64,000 bases of DNA from Ananas comosus (GCF_001540865.1 NC_033645.1:1299687-1363686); one strand, 5' to 3'. Positions 38,318 through 50,800 are shown, numbered from the stretch's first letter. The notes: generated from the letters alone by a model not told the origin. Made by a program: numbers and translations.

Positions 38318-40815
38318 GTTACTGTTTTTGTTACCATTTCATTTATCTTTTCAAAAATAAATATAGCTGAAAATATAGAATAACTAGTATTCGGACTTGG
38401 CACTTCTGATATCAACTATCAAATCCTTTGCTACTTATACTAATGACTCTAGTATGATTACTATCTCTATTTTTGCTTTTGATTAATTACGTAGGCATTC
38501 CTGAACGCGTGGGAAGCAGCGTGCGAAGATTCGGCATATTCGACCCTCCTCGTCCCCTCGAAAAAGACCTTCTTGTTGAGCAGAATAACTTTCGCGGGCC
38601 CATGCCTCAATGGCATTCACTTTCAGGTATAGAACACGAATCGACAAAAATCGTCTACTTTGTATAAAGGAATTTAGATCCATTTGGATAAACACCATGT
38701 TATGTTATACCTTTTCTATGAATCTAGGGGAAAAAAAAAAATCATACTTAAGTTAAATAAAACAACTGTTTTTCTCCGATAGCTTAAGTTGTTAGTGAAC
38801 AATATTTCTAATTTATTATATATTCAATATTTTCTCTCACGTCTCTGCCAGGAGATTCTGAGTTGACAAAAAAGCTGTGAATTCGATTTTGTATATGCAC
38901 AGCTGAGTGGCAACATCGTCGCGCCAATTCGCAAATGGACATCAGAGCAGACCAACTTGGTGACATTCATCAACATCAATCGCTTGACGGTGGACGGGGG
39001 CGGTCGCATTGACGGTAGAGGCTCCGTCTGGTGGGATTGCTTTGCCGAAAATGTAAGATCATTTTTTCTCTCTTTTGTGTCCTGTAACTTTTCGCAGGCG
39101 AATTCACTGAAAACCGACTTCTGATCAATTTCCTTACTTTGATTTGTCGCAGACGTGCGACAACCGCCCTAACGTAAGTAGCTCGTCTCATCGTTTTCTC
39201 GACTCCTGCCTTACATATTCGTAACAGTTTCGGATTCGTGTCGCGATAGTTACTAGCATTTTTGGGCTGCGACAATCTTTCGGTGATGGGAATAAGCTTG
39301 AAGGACAGTCCGAGCAAGCATATGACGTTCTATCAGTGTCGCGGAGTACGCGTGGAGGGGGTCACCGTCACAGCGCCTGGCGAGAGCCCCAACACCGACG
39401 GCATACTCGTCGCCTTCTCCCAGCACGTGCAGATCACGTCGTCCACCATCGGTTGCGGTACCCCTCTATATACACACTTGTTATGTATTCTTGTAATCGC
39501 AAAATAAGTGTAGTTCATTCTTTTTGATGTTTTGTGGTGAATGAGAATAGGGGATGATTGCATAGCCGTCGCATCTGGAAGCTCGGATGTGAACATCAGC
39601 AAGATCACTTGCGGGCCGGGACACGGCATTAGGTATGTCTTAACATTCTGCCGTTCGAATTGGCATGGGCAATACAGACAGTACATGCCAATTGTGTCAG
39701 ACTATGTCGACTGACACGAAAATTCTTCATTCAATATACCAAATATTTGAGATTATTATTGGATAGATATATTTATGTGCATTAATGAATTAATTCGCAG
39801 CATCGGAAGCCTTGGGGGAGGCGGCGAGAAAGCGGCGGTAGAGCGAATTCACGTCTCTTACTGTAATATTTTTCAGACTTTGACTGGTTTGAGAATCAAG
39901 ACATGGCAGGTATATATTGTATAGGTACAAAAGTATATGATTTATCTGAATTATGAACTATTTTAAATTTACTATCCGACTTTTCAAAATTTGATTTTGC
40001 TATCTAACCTTTCATATTTTTTGATTTTAGTGAATTTATAGTTGTAAGAATTGTATGAATTATATTAACGGGACTTGTAAAAATAAATATCAAATTCAAA
40101 TTTTGAAGCCAATGTATTATTTATCATTTCAAATGAAACAAATTAAAAGATTAAACAATAAAATCAAACTTTTAAAGGTTAGATAGTTGATTCAAATTAG
40201 TCCATAGTTCAGATAATTTTATGTACATTTTTACCTATTGTATATTTATGAAGCTATTTAATTTATCAACATTTGAAGGAGATGTAAATTGATGTTTTTT
40301 TCTTTATTTTTTTTTTTTTTTTTGTTTTTGTTTTTGGGCTGAGTGCAGGGAGGATCTGGTTATGCAAAGGCGATTTCATTTGAGCACATTAACATCTCGT
40401 CTGTTCATATCCCCATTATTATTGATCAATACTACTGCCCTCGCGAAAATTGCCCAAATAAGGTATAGCCCTTAATATATGCACGAAATTCATTCAGAAG
40501 CCGAATCAAACACGCACTAATAAGAAACTTATATGAACATATATTAACTAACTCATTTTTCAATTCCTTCGTTTTTTTCAATAGACGGGCGCAGTGGCAA
40601 TAAGTATGGTGCAATTTGTGGACATACACGGGACATCGTCGGGTGAAGAGGCTATAAAGATCGCGTGCAGCAAAACCGTAGCTTGCAAAAAGCTCGTTTT
40701 CAGCAACGTGGCGCTTGATTGGGAGGGAAAAACAGCTCCGGCGAAAGCCACAGGATTCAATGCCCATGGTAGAACTATTGGAAGGGTCGTCCCCCCAGTT
40801 CCCCTCCTTAAATAA
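38138..40815 (+). CDS. Polygalacturonase (GH28), start exon not found
   Basis: Hydrolyses pectic polygalacturonan in the cell wall. Recognised exons: 38138-38247, 38495-38626, 38903-39052, 39153-39173, 39250-39457, 39551-39632, 39801-39909, 40349-40462, 40585-40815. All junctions after the first are in phase and the protein ends VVPPVPLLK. All four GH28 signatures are present: [27 protein letters not shown] and RIKTW. The first exon encodes a hydrophobic stretch ([16 protein letters not shown]), the core of a signal peptide, then [18 protein letters not shown]. It has no ATG; upstream in that frame a stop comes at 38068-38070. A strong acceptor (T-rich tract then ATCACAG) at 38137 suggests a short upstream exon that I could not identify. 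The 21-bp exon 39153-39173 is unusually small. Intron 1 holds (TTA)n and a SINE relic; intron 7 holds a MITE. Confidence 0.85.
38268..38460 (-). mobile_element. (TTA)n tract and decayed SINE in PG intron 1
   Basis: A TTA trinucleotide tract (38268-38316) is followed by sequence that matches the SINE family on the minus strand: AATAAATATAGCTGAAAATA, TAACTAGTATTCGGACTTGG, CTGATATCAACTATCAAATC and CTTTGCTACTTATACTAATG. The hairpin tail is lost and the TTA tract stands where the 3' tail should be. Confidence 0.6.
39924..40235. mobile_element. Mutator-like foldback MITE in PG intron 7
   Basis: A perfect 9-bp duplication TATTGTATA flanks the element (39915-39923 and 40236-40244). The left end GGTACAAAAGTATATGATTT pairs with the right end, reverse complement GGTAAAAATGTACATAAAAT. 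The inverted similarity continues through ATCTGAATTATGAACTA and into the arms (CTATCTAACCTTT). The element is 312 bp. A 9-bp duplication is typical of Mutator-group transposons. Confidence 0.85.
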
Positions 40816-42145
40816 CAAGTTAAGTTGTGGGATTAATCCTCTTTGTTGTGTGTGTGTTTTTTTTTTTACTAATTTAGTAGAGTTTAGACCAATTGATGGG
40901 TTTTTATTGATCAGTTGATGTCCTAAAAATAGGAATGTTTTAGTTGGAGAGAAACTCGGGCTACAATTTAATTAATCAATTTGGAGTGTCATAAGAATGT
41001 ATGCAGCTTTAGTTTTGGCATCTAGATTCCAACAAGTTTTTTTAGAATTGTGTTGCATATAAATATGATGTGAGTTTTAATAATTAAATTAGAAAATTAT
41101 TGTTATTATTATAAGAAAAAATAATAATATAATTGATGCAAATATACTTTTAAATTAAAGATTAAAAGTTGAGAGAATGCAAGTCAAATTTCGCTCGATG
41201 GATTTACGGAATGAGACAGATTTTGTTTTTTTTTTTAATTTTTTGCAAAGTTTATAATATCTTTTAGCGCATAATATGCGTCACACATAACCATGCACTT
41301 ACGTTATTAATTATGTACCTGTTTGGTCTTGCTTTTATACAACATCAGTTGAATAGATTCAAAAAAAAAAAAGAAGTATTGTTAAATATTAATTGGTCCC
41401 CAAGTAAGTTAAATTGGCCTCACGTTACAACGTGAGTCCATTAGTCTCATTCCTCACCTAATTTCCTATTTCAATATCTCGAAGGGACGGATAATAGTGT
41501 TTCAGAAAAGAAATAAGAAATAAAATATATATATATAAGTATGATACGTATAATGTTGTATATATTATAACTATTTAATAATTATAGTCCAACTACTAAA
41601 ACTAATTAAAAATATACTAAGTCCTTGTTGCAAAATTCATTATTAGAATATAATATTTTTCGAAAGTAAGGAAACAATAACCAGTTGTTCACTGTAATTT
41701 GCAAGACGTGATAACATTTTTTTTTTCATTTTAAAAATATTCTGATTGTCTGAGAATCGAAACTAAGTCATTGGCATTATATATCCTGCATATAATTCGC
41801 ATAATTTGCATAATTTGGCGTAGGTTTTGCACTATTTACTCTGTTAATGTACTTAGTCTATAGTTACAAATTTCAAAATATAAAAAAAAGATAATTATTG
41901 AGTTTGGATAGAATGGAATTAGTCTTTTTTGTTTTTGTTTTTTTTTTGGCAAAATCTACAAAATCTAATCTTCTTTGCTAAGGCCGATGTGGAGCGGAGT
42001 AAGAGCTCACATTTTCTTTTTTTTATTTATTTTATCAATAATTTGATAAATTATCACGTATAAATTAAGAAACTTTTATTTCTTTCATAAAAAAATAAAT
42101 ATTCATATTTTCTCTGCACTTTTGGATGTGATAAAGTTTATACAT
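40816..42145. other. Polygalacturonase 3' flank and AT-rich spacer
   Basis: Presumed 3' untranslated region, then AT-rich sequence with no recognisable gene or element. Confidence 0.5.
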
Positions 42146-42156
42146 GGCTTAATATT

Positions 42157-42613
42157 TTTTTTTTTTTTTTTGAGAAATAGGTAGCAAGCTACCTACTTCA
42201 TTCATTAAGTCAAATGAACTGAGCGTACAAGTTGGAAGCAGCTTAGGCCTCCGAGAAAACGGCAAAAAGTGTGAAAAGCGAAAAGAAGAGGCAGGGTAAA
42301 AAAAGAAAGAGTGATAGAGGGAGGAGGTGGCGCAGGAGTGACATCAAAGGATTGTGGTCCAATTGGTGATCAGTATTTTGACACGTTCAAGAGACCAGGT
42401 GATGTTGGGCGGCTGTCCTCTGAAAATTGAGTTGTTTCTATCTGTCCAGATTACCCACCAGATCGCAGTCAAGAGGATGAGGCCTTGTTTTCTCGACGAG
42501 TCAATATGGATTTCAGTAGTTCTGGCCCAGAGCCCTTGAACGTCGACTGTGCTGGTGTCGGTTGCGTTCAATCCTCCCGTACTAAGTAGAAGATACCGGA
42601 CATAAACGCAATC
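42157..42613 (-). mobile_element. 5'-truncated LINE with 11-bp target duplication
   Basis: GGCTTAATATT stands at 42146-42156 and again at 42614-42624. On the minus strand the insert ends in a poly(A) (T run at about 42155-42171). The coding part (42344-42571) reads LILLTAIWWVIWTDRNNSIF, the zinc-binding/C-terminal region found at the end of plant L1 ORF2. The 3' region finishes with AATGAATGAAG, the perfect hairpin GGTAGCTTGCTACC, and TATTTCTC before the A run. About 450 bp of the element remain. Confidence 0.92.
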
Positions 42614-42624
42614 GGCTTAATATT

Positions 42625-43918
42625 AAAAGAAAGGTCAATCGTTTATGTACTAGCACTTGATTCATGCATGCAATAGAGTTGGTTGATTCTTTTTAAGGGT
42701 AACATTATTAGCTAACATAGAATCTTCTATAATCAGATGAACCCACAAAAAAAGAAAAAAAAAAAAAAGGGAAACAAAAATCCCCACTATATAAGGAGAT
42801 ATGATCCAATCCACCGCGCAAGTGGAGGAGCAATCAATTAAAGATAAACTTCAATTTGGATCCCTGTGGTATAGCGTATATTTTATTTTGCTACTCTCTA
42901 GTTCAAAAAATTATACTTAATATATTCTGTACTTTTAAGAATATAAATATGTGACTAGAATGAAGATTTTTCGAGGTATGGTTAGGAGTGAAAACAACTG
43001 AATACGGTCAGATTTTTGATAAAACCATATTCATATTTCGGATGCTGATATGTCTCGGATACTAAATTGTTATTATCATATTCGCTAAAACAGAATTCGG
43101 ATTAAGATATGTGTCAGATTTATATTATGATATTATTCGGATAATAATATATACAAATATTCATATATAATATAGACTAAAATTAGTGCGACTAAGATAT
43201 ACAATACAATTAAAAGTTCACATTTGTATTCAAACTTCGCATATATACCTATATTTATTCAACAAAATTTAATATTTTAACAAATATAAACACAATTTTT
43301 TAATATAAATTTATAGTAAAATAAACAGAAAAATACTATAAAAAATTACTTTACCCCTCTACAATATATATTAACCTCCATCTTATTTCTTAGGGATGAA
43401 AACGATTGACTATTGTCGTATTTTTTTAAGAAAGCATATTCACGTTGATATTTAATTTTAGTTTTTTTCAGATATAAAATCATATGCAAATATTTATCGA
43501 ATGTTAAATTTTGACATTCATATTCGTACTCTAAAATTATTGTCGGATACAGAATTTATCCTATCGGAGTTTATCCTGACCACTTTCACCTCCGGGTGCC
43601 ACCTACGAGCTGAGAGAATAAAATAAAATAAAATAAAATTTGCGGTGCACGGTGTACGGGTGCATGTGGTGCAGCGAATAACTCAGACGACATCAAAGTC
43701 ACACGTGCGCGGGACAGTGACGCGCGCGTGCGAGTGACCGTTAGTGGTCGTTAACACGTAGATACGAGATATATCCTCCGTCCGATTTTGCTGTGTCAGC
43801 TCCAACGCAGCGTGCCAGCTCAAGCTGCGCTTGCAATTGGCTCCGCATTCTAACATTTCAACGACCTCTTTGCATCCGCGGTGCCACGTCAACTGAAACC
43901 AAGTCAAATTATAATAAG
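42625..43918. other. Spacer with a GC-richer patch
   Basis: AT-rich sequence with no supported gene. About 43630-43910 is markedly GC-richer, begins with a (TAAAA)n-type repeat at 43618-43639, and contains TGACGCGCGCGTGCGAG. It could be a promoter relic or part of an element; no coding signal was recognised. Confidence 0.4.
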
Positions 43919-44273
43919 TGTAAACTTTATAAATATCATCCATATAATTTCGTATTTTTTTACTTTAATACTTTATAATTTAAAGTGTATTAATTTAGTA
44001 TCTTATGATTTTATTTTTTTTTTCGTCAATCCTTCCGTTAACTTTTCATTAAATTATATACAAAAAATTTTAGATATCCCACCTATAGTTTATTGAATAT
44101 TCACTTTAGTGTCTTTTAGTTTTATCTGTCACTGATTTAACAAAAAAAATTAGTGGAGGAAAAAATAAAAAGAGAAAAATAAAACTACAGAGTACGAAAG
44201 TGGTATATATACTTGTATATGATACTAAAATAAGAAAGTACGAAATTACAGAAGTGGTATTTAAAGTTTTTCC
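43919..44273. mobile_element. Foldback MITE, family 1, copy 3
   Basis: The left end GTGTAAACTTTATAAATATC and the right end (reverse complement GGAAAAACTTTAAATACCAC) match copies 1 and 2. The interior shares AAAGTGTATTAATTTAGTAT and the CCACCTATAGTTTATTGAAT segment also present in copy 1 (CCACCTAGATTTATCGAAT). Copies 1 and 3 are closer to each other in the middle than to copy 2. Confidence 0.75.
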
Positions 44274-44534
44274 TAATACTAATAAGGTAAATATGTATGG
44301 AAACCCCTGTGCAATAGTATGCTTCATTAATCATTATAGGGAAAGTAAAACTGAATTAAAATGTAATAAAATTATCAACTTAATTAACTCTAAAAATGCA
44401 ATTCAAAATAGTTAGAACTTATACGATATAAATAAAAAATTAGAATTTGATGGGTCTATTTCAGAACGGCCTATAGTTGAAAGAGTTTGTATACACTTTT
44501 ACATAATAGTAATAGTAATAATAATAATCCATGA

Positions 44535-44693
44535 TACCGATTGTCCCTAGTATAAGTGGCAAGTGTTTGATGGTTGGTATTCGAGGCGCCAAGTTCAAAT
44601 CCTAATTGATTCACATTTCTAGCTAGCTAAGTTTTAAAAATAAACTAGAAGAAATAATCGTAGCGGATAAGATGCTTTCTCTCAATAATAGTG
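44535..44693 (+). mobile_element. Decayed tRNA-derived SINE
   Basis: Sense order: TGTCCCTAGTATAAGTGGCA (A-box side), GGTTGGTATTCGAGGC, AGTTCAAATCCTAATTGATT (B-box side), TTCTAGCTAGCTAAG, AAAATAAACTAGAAG, a decayed hairpin (AGCGGATAAGATGCT), TTCTCTCAATAATA. A short CATGAT flank on both sides (about 44531 and 44693) may be the remnant target duplication. Confidence 0.75.
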
Positions 44694-45494
44694 CATGATT
44701 CTCTACCATATTTATAATTAAGCCTAGTTTTTCTTGTACTTTTACTTCTTTTAAGGTCTAAAGTTAATGAATATTATTAAAGTACATTATCCAACTACTT
44801 ACAGATAGGTTATCACAAGGAAGTTGTTTGTGAATTTTGCGGATTAAGAGACATTATAGCAATCATATATATATATAAGTTAACTTGTTAGAGTTTTTCT
44901 TTTAAGAAAAAAATAACACATCATTTTTTAATTCTTAAACTATCAGAGAGTGATGTTTTTACTATTCTATATATATATATATAAGACTTTTTCTCACATG
45001 CGTCTAGCTCGAGAGCTTTTTGATAGGCTTAAAACCTTGATTTGAACTAAATTAATGGAAGCTCAGCTTAATAAAAACTTGTTTATTTTCTATAAAAAAA
45101 TACATTCCATTTGAAAGGTAATGTATCCTATTCTTGATATTAGACATTGTAACCACTTAATTACCCTTGCAAATTATTTTGGTTTAAACCACTAGAATAT
45201 TGTGGGTGCAAAGTCCAACTAATTAAGCTTTTATATTTAAAAATTAATAACATAATTTCCCACATCCTGGAATGAGCAATATTTGAGTTGTACCAAAGAA
45301 TAATATTAAGGGTAATTACAATGCACACAAACTGCTTAATTATCTCAATCTCACAAGACTAGACTTTTTCTCTAGCTTATCAATTATTTTTTAGTTTCTG
45401 TTTACATCAATGCATTTTACTAATTCGGATTTCACATACTATAGGTACCATACTTGATTTGGCTATGAAATAAGAGGAATTATATATATATATA
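44694..45494. other. AT-rich spacer
   Basis: No gene is seen. Short (TA)n tracts lie at about 44866-44877, 44970-44983 and 45480-45494; the last directly abuts the next foldback element. Confidence 0.5.
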
Positions 45495-46038
45495 GAGTTG
45501 AGCTAGAATACTCTCGATAGTAAACGGGGCGTTTTACTATCGAGTTGTTTTCGATGATAGAGCTTCCAAATTGACGATCGGCTCCGTTGAACATGATGTA
45601 TACCACTTGAAGTGTTTAGAAATCAAATTTCAAATCTTTTCGACATCATTTGCCTAATGATCAAAGGGTTTCAAAATTTGTAATTTTAATGGTGGATAAG
45701 AGACGTTTTCTCGTTTAACGGTGTAAAGATATCCAAATCAATTGAATTTTTGTTAGAAAATTCTTTAAACTATTTAAAACAAGATCAATATCTTTGATTT
45801 AAATATTTAATGTATTTATTAAATTTGTGAGATTTTATTTTCAGCCCGTGATTTTGAGCCCCTTCGTTCACTAGGCAAATGGATATCGTAAAATCATAAA
45901 ATTTTATTTCTAGATACTTCAAATACTCTAGATCAAGTTTAAGCGGAGCCAAATCGACGATTCGAAAGTCGCAACATCGAAAACGAGGGGTAAGCGCACG
46001 GAAGGCTCCGTGCTTCCGATAGTATAGTAGCCTCACTC
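45495..46038. mobile_element. Large foldback MITE, family 2, copy B (mosaic)
   Basis: It sits inside a (TA)n microsatellite (TA on both sides, then GTAT repeats to about 46082). The left arm (GAGTTGAGCTAGAATACTCT, GACGATCGGCTCCGTTGAAC, CACTTGAAGTGTTTAGAAAT) is like copy C. The right arm (reverse complement GAGTGAGGCTACTATACTAT, GATCTAGAGTATTTGAAGTA, CCTAGTGAACGAAGGGGCTC) is like copy A. Each tip also has its own small hairpin, for example CTCGATAGTAAAC...GTTTTACTATCGAG at 45512-45543. Confidence 0.85.
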
Positions 46039-46080
<42 letters not shown>

Positions 46081-46368
46081 CGTAAATTCTGATTAAAATA
46101 AGCTAAAATCATAATTTTATGAACCGAAAAATTTGAAGCTCCAATCCAGCCAAAGCACGTAAACAGTTATAGGCGGGCCCACAAACCGTAGAGCGGGTCC
46201 ACCAAAGCACCTCTCTGAGTCCACGTCAGCAATGTGGGCCCCACAAGGCCGTGCCGTATGCGAATAAAGTGACAGCTCCTTTTAACCCTTCTCCCTCCAC
46301 ACATAAATTTCAAAAAAAAAAAAAAAGCGAACAAAAAAATGTCTTCATCGATCGTTTTCCCTCTTCGC

Positions 46369-46398
46369 TATAAATCCCCATCGAAGGATCAGCGAGCA

Positions 46399-46447
<49 letters not shown>

Positions 46448-46479
46448 TCTTCTTCTTCTTCTTCCTCTCTCTCTCTCTC
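46369..46479 (+). promoter_or_regulatory. TATA box and CT-rich leader of the sugar transporter
   Basis: TATAAAT at 46369-46375 is followed about 26 bp later by (CT)n (46401-46444), (CTT)n and CT again. The coding start is at 47806, so a leader intron is implied. A good acceptor, GGCTGCAG, ends at 47759. Confidence 0.6.
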
Positions 46480-47805
46480 CATTCTCCGATCTTAGCCTTT
46501 TTAGGGTTTAGAGTAGGTATTGTGGGAGGTGGGAGTTGAGAGATCGATCGCTGCTGCTTCTTTAGAAGCCCTAATAAGTGTAACTTCTCTTTCCCTCTTT
46601 GTCTCATTCTCTTGATTCTAATTGGTAATTGCGTGATCGTTGTTGTTTCAACTATTTCTGAATCTATTACTACTAGCGTATGAACTCAATGCAATCACAC
46701 GAAATGCGAAATGCAGCACAAATAACTTCACATGTTGTGGGGAGTATCGACCAGGCTCTTCATATATACCGTGTTAAACGGCTCAGGCCAAATCAAAAAG
46801 TTTAAACTATTAGGTGGAGATACACTTCATACTATATACAGGTCAAGATTCTAATTTGTATTAAATATGAGACTACGATTGTTAACACAATCCACTATGC
46901 TTACCATTTAGTGGGTTATGTACATGGTGTTATTCAGCTAATATCCATTATGTAGATGGGGATATAAGATAACCCCTTAAAATAAAGGTAAAATGGGGAT
47001 GGTTTCCAGGGCAAAGGTGAGATTTTTGTACATTTCAGAGCTTAATCTCTGAACAAATTAATTTCTTTGTTTAGGGGGGAGATTGGGTAATTAGAATCCT
47101 ATGAGAAAATTCAATAATGTGCAATTCAGAGGTGAGATAATGCTTGAACAGAGGAAATTAGTGATGAGAGGAAAGGTGAGAGAACAGGCACAAGTTTCTG
47201 ATAGTGAAGGAAAGAGCTCGAACTGTTGATTTCTTATATCCTTTTTATTTTCCCGATTTGTTTAATTTTTAGAGTTGGTTTTGGTCCCTTTTGATGTAAA
47301 TATTTTTTCCTTTTTTGGAAGGGGACAACCTTTTGAAGACTAACTTTTTTTTTTGGTCAATTGCTTGCAGGGCCGTTTTGGATCAATCGGGCTTGTTTTT
47401 CTTTCGCTCTCCTGTTGATTCATCGGCCTCCTCATAGCAATTTTTTGGTTTGATTATCACGTGTGCCATACGCGATTGTTGTTCTAGTGATTCGCTCAAT
47501 GAGTTGTTAATCTCTTCAAGCTGTATGTGAATTTAGGACATCTTTCACTTATATTTTCTGTTCTTGTATTTGCTGTTATTTTACAATCTTTAGCAAGATT
47601 TCAATTTCTCTTTCTTAGGCTGAATATTTACTTTTTCTTTATATTCCTTTTCTAATGATTTTTAAGTTTATAAAATGTTTTCATATCTTTTGCCTATGGT
47701 TTAAAAACATATATAGATTGAAATGTCTTCTTGTGGATAATAAGTGTTTCTGGCTGCAGATTCATTTTATCATAAAACAGTGTAGTAGCATTCTTTGTGA
47801 CAAAG

Positions 47806-50800
47806 ATGTTAGGAGCTGTGTTGGTCGCGATTGCTGCTTCGATTGGTAATATGTTGCAGGGATGGGATAATGCTACAATTGCAGGTATTCATGCTTGACC
47901 AAGGACCATGAATAGTACTTGATGTAGCTTTGTCTCTAACTTACCTGCTGTAGTCTCAATTGGTAGGGTACATTTTTTTGTTTACGTTGTCTCAATTTTC
48001 ACCTGTAGTTGCGGTTATCTACATCAAAAAGGAATTTAAGTTGGAGAGTGCACCCACAATCGAAGGATTAATCGTAGCAATGTCACTTATTGGTGCCACA
48101 ATCATCACAACATTCTCTGGACCTGTATCAGACTGGGTCGGTAGGCGGTATATGTTAATTTCCTCATCTATCCTATACTTCTTGAGCGGCTTGCTTATGC
48201 TGTGGTCGCCTAATGTGTATGTTCTATTACTGGGAAGGCTAATCGATGGATTCGGAATTGGTTTAGCTGTCACCCTTGTTCCTGTATATATATCAGAGAC
48301 GGCCCCACCAGAGATTAGGGGACAGCTGAACACCTTTCCACAGTTCAGTGGCTCTGGAGGGATGTTTTTCTCATATATAATGGTTTTCTTCATGACTTTA
48401 GCACCTATTCCAAATTGGAGAGTCATCCTGGGAGTTCTCTTCATCCCTTCTGTTCTATACATCGTTTTAACGATATTTTTCTTGCCTGAATCACCGCGGT
48501 GGCTTGTAAGTAAAGGGCGGATGAATGAGGCGAAAAAGGTTCTGCAAATGCTCCGAGGAAGGGAAGATGTCTCAGGTTTGTCATATAGTTCATGATTTTG
48601 AAGAATCTTTTGTTAGAGCTTGCTGTTTGTTGAATGTGAACTTTGTATATTTTACTGGTTGACTGATCTTTTGGTAATTTCAAATAAGATTTTATGGTTA
48701 TGAGCTTGGTTATTATGTTACATGGATGTAAATTTCTGCAGGTATTCTCATGATATTTAATCTAACACGTAATCGTTGAATTTTTGTTTATTTACAGGAG
48801 AATTGGCTCTTCTTGTAGAAGGTTTAGGCATCAGCAAGGACACAACAATCGAGGAGTACATAATTGGCCCTGCTACCGATTTGCATGCTGACCAGGACCC
48901 AGCTGCTGAAAAGGACAAGATCAAGCTATATGAACCTGAAGAGGGTCTCTACTGGGTTGCTCAGCCTGTGGGTCAAAGCACCCTCGGAAGTGCCGTGGGC
49001 CTCGCATCCCGTCACGGAAGTATTATAGATCAAATAAAGGACCCCATCGTCACTCTGTTCGAGAGTGTCCACGAAAAGCTCCCTGATATGGGAAGCACAG
49101 GAAGTATGACCTTTCCTAATTTTGGTAGCATGTTTAGTATAGCAGAGCCGCTGCCGAAAACAGAGCATTCGGATGAGGAACATGAGCATGAAGAGTATTC
49201 CTCGGAATCTGAAGGGCGTAATTCTGATGTAGATCTTGAAGCCCCACTGATTTCTCACCGAAACGGTAGCACTTTAAGTGTAAGAGGGCATAGTAGCCTC
49301 TTGCAAGCAAATGATGGGGAGGTAGTAAATAGCACGGGAATAGGTGGTGGGTGGCAACTAGCTTGGAAATGGTCGGAAAGAGAGAATGAAAAAGGAGAAA
49401 TTGAAGGGGAGTTCAAGAGAATCTACTTGCATCAGGAGGGCCCAGCTCCGTCACAGAGAGGTTCCGTTGTTTCACTTACGGGAACTGTGGTTCCTGAAAA
49501 CGCTGATTATATACATGCTGCGGCATTGGTTAGCCAGTCTGCATTGTTTACCAGGGAGCTAATGAATCAGCACCTGGCGGGGCCCGCGATGGTTCACCCC
49601 TCCAAGACTGATAGTACTGGCCCTAGATGGAGAGATCTTTGTGAACCAGCGGTTAAGCGTGCATTGCTTGCTGGTGTTGGTATCCAAATTCTCCAGCAGG
49701 TACAGTTGGTGATTAATGCTTTGTTATGGTTGATGAGTTTGGTGAATCTCTTGCCCATGTAATTTTTAATGTGCGCAACTTAGTTTATCTTCTTTTTCTT
49801 TTTCTTCTCTCATTGAGATAATCTATCTGGTTCTTCTTTTCTTTTTTTTTTTCTTTCCAGTCTACACCAAGCTGAGAGATGAACTTCCTATCCTATTCTT
49901 GATAGCTACCTTCTGTAGTACACATTATTAGAATTCTGATAAGTTCATTTTATTTTTTCCTACGTCCGTTCTGTATTTCAAAATATTTCTCAAGTAAAGA
50001 TAGGTAATTTAATGATTTAGTGCTTTAGATGTCAAAGTGGCTTTCTGATTTCTCGTAAGATCTAAATTGCAACCACATATCTGCTGAAGTCAGTGTTCTA
50101 ATTTCTGATAAAGAGAGTAAAGCTCTTTTGTGATCTCCTAGGCATATTTTTTGTAATTTTAGAAAAAGTTAGGGACATGGACAGTGAATTTTGCAAAATA
50201 TCATAATCTACTTAGCATTTTTGCACATAGAATTGCGGCAATAAAAGGTCAATATGGTTTAATATTGCTTCTCTATTTGAAGTGCAAGACCTGTATATCA
50301 GTTTGCCACTTGCCGATCAAACTATTGATAGTATATTTTTCTCCACTTTTCTACTTCACCCAAAACTGTTGCTGACTTTGTTTTTCTTTGCTTTTTTTTT
50401 TTCGCCCCTTGTAGTTCTCAGGCATCAACGGCGTTCTGTACTACACCCCTCAAATCCTTGAGCAAGCTGGTGTGGGAGTTCTTCTTGCGAACATGGGACT
50501 TAGTTCCGATTCAGCATCGATACTCATCAGCGGTCTCACTACCTTGCTGATGCTCCCCTGTATCTGTGTTGCAATGCGGCTTATGGATGTATCTGGGAGA
50601 AAGTCAGTTGCCTTCAAAAACTATATTTCCATAATCCCATTTCTTTAATCTTGCTGTACAAGTTGTAGATAGCAGGCTTTTATTGGCATTTGTAGAATAA
50701 TAAGAGACAGAGATGAGATTTACTAGGAACAAATATGCAGGATTGGATTGGATTGGCATTTATGTAGTATAGGAGCATTTAACTTATCTATACAAAGAGT

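Noticed and set aside
46057..46082. Direct repeats as a possible CRISPR or regulatory array
   Set aside because: Simple GTAT microsatellite in a plant genome; no spacers.
47655..47849. Frame ending in the transporter first exon
   Set aside because: Not in the frame of the transporter; ATG 47806 gives the family N-terminus.
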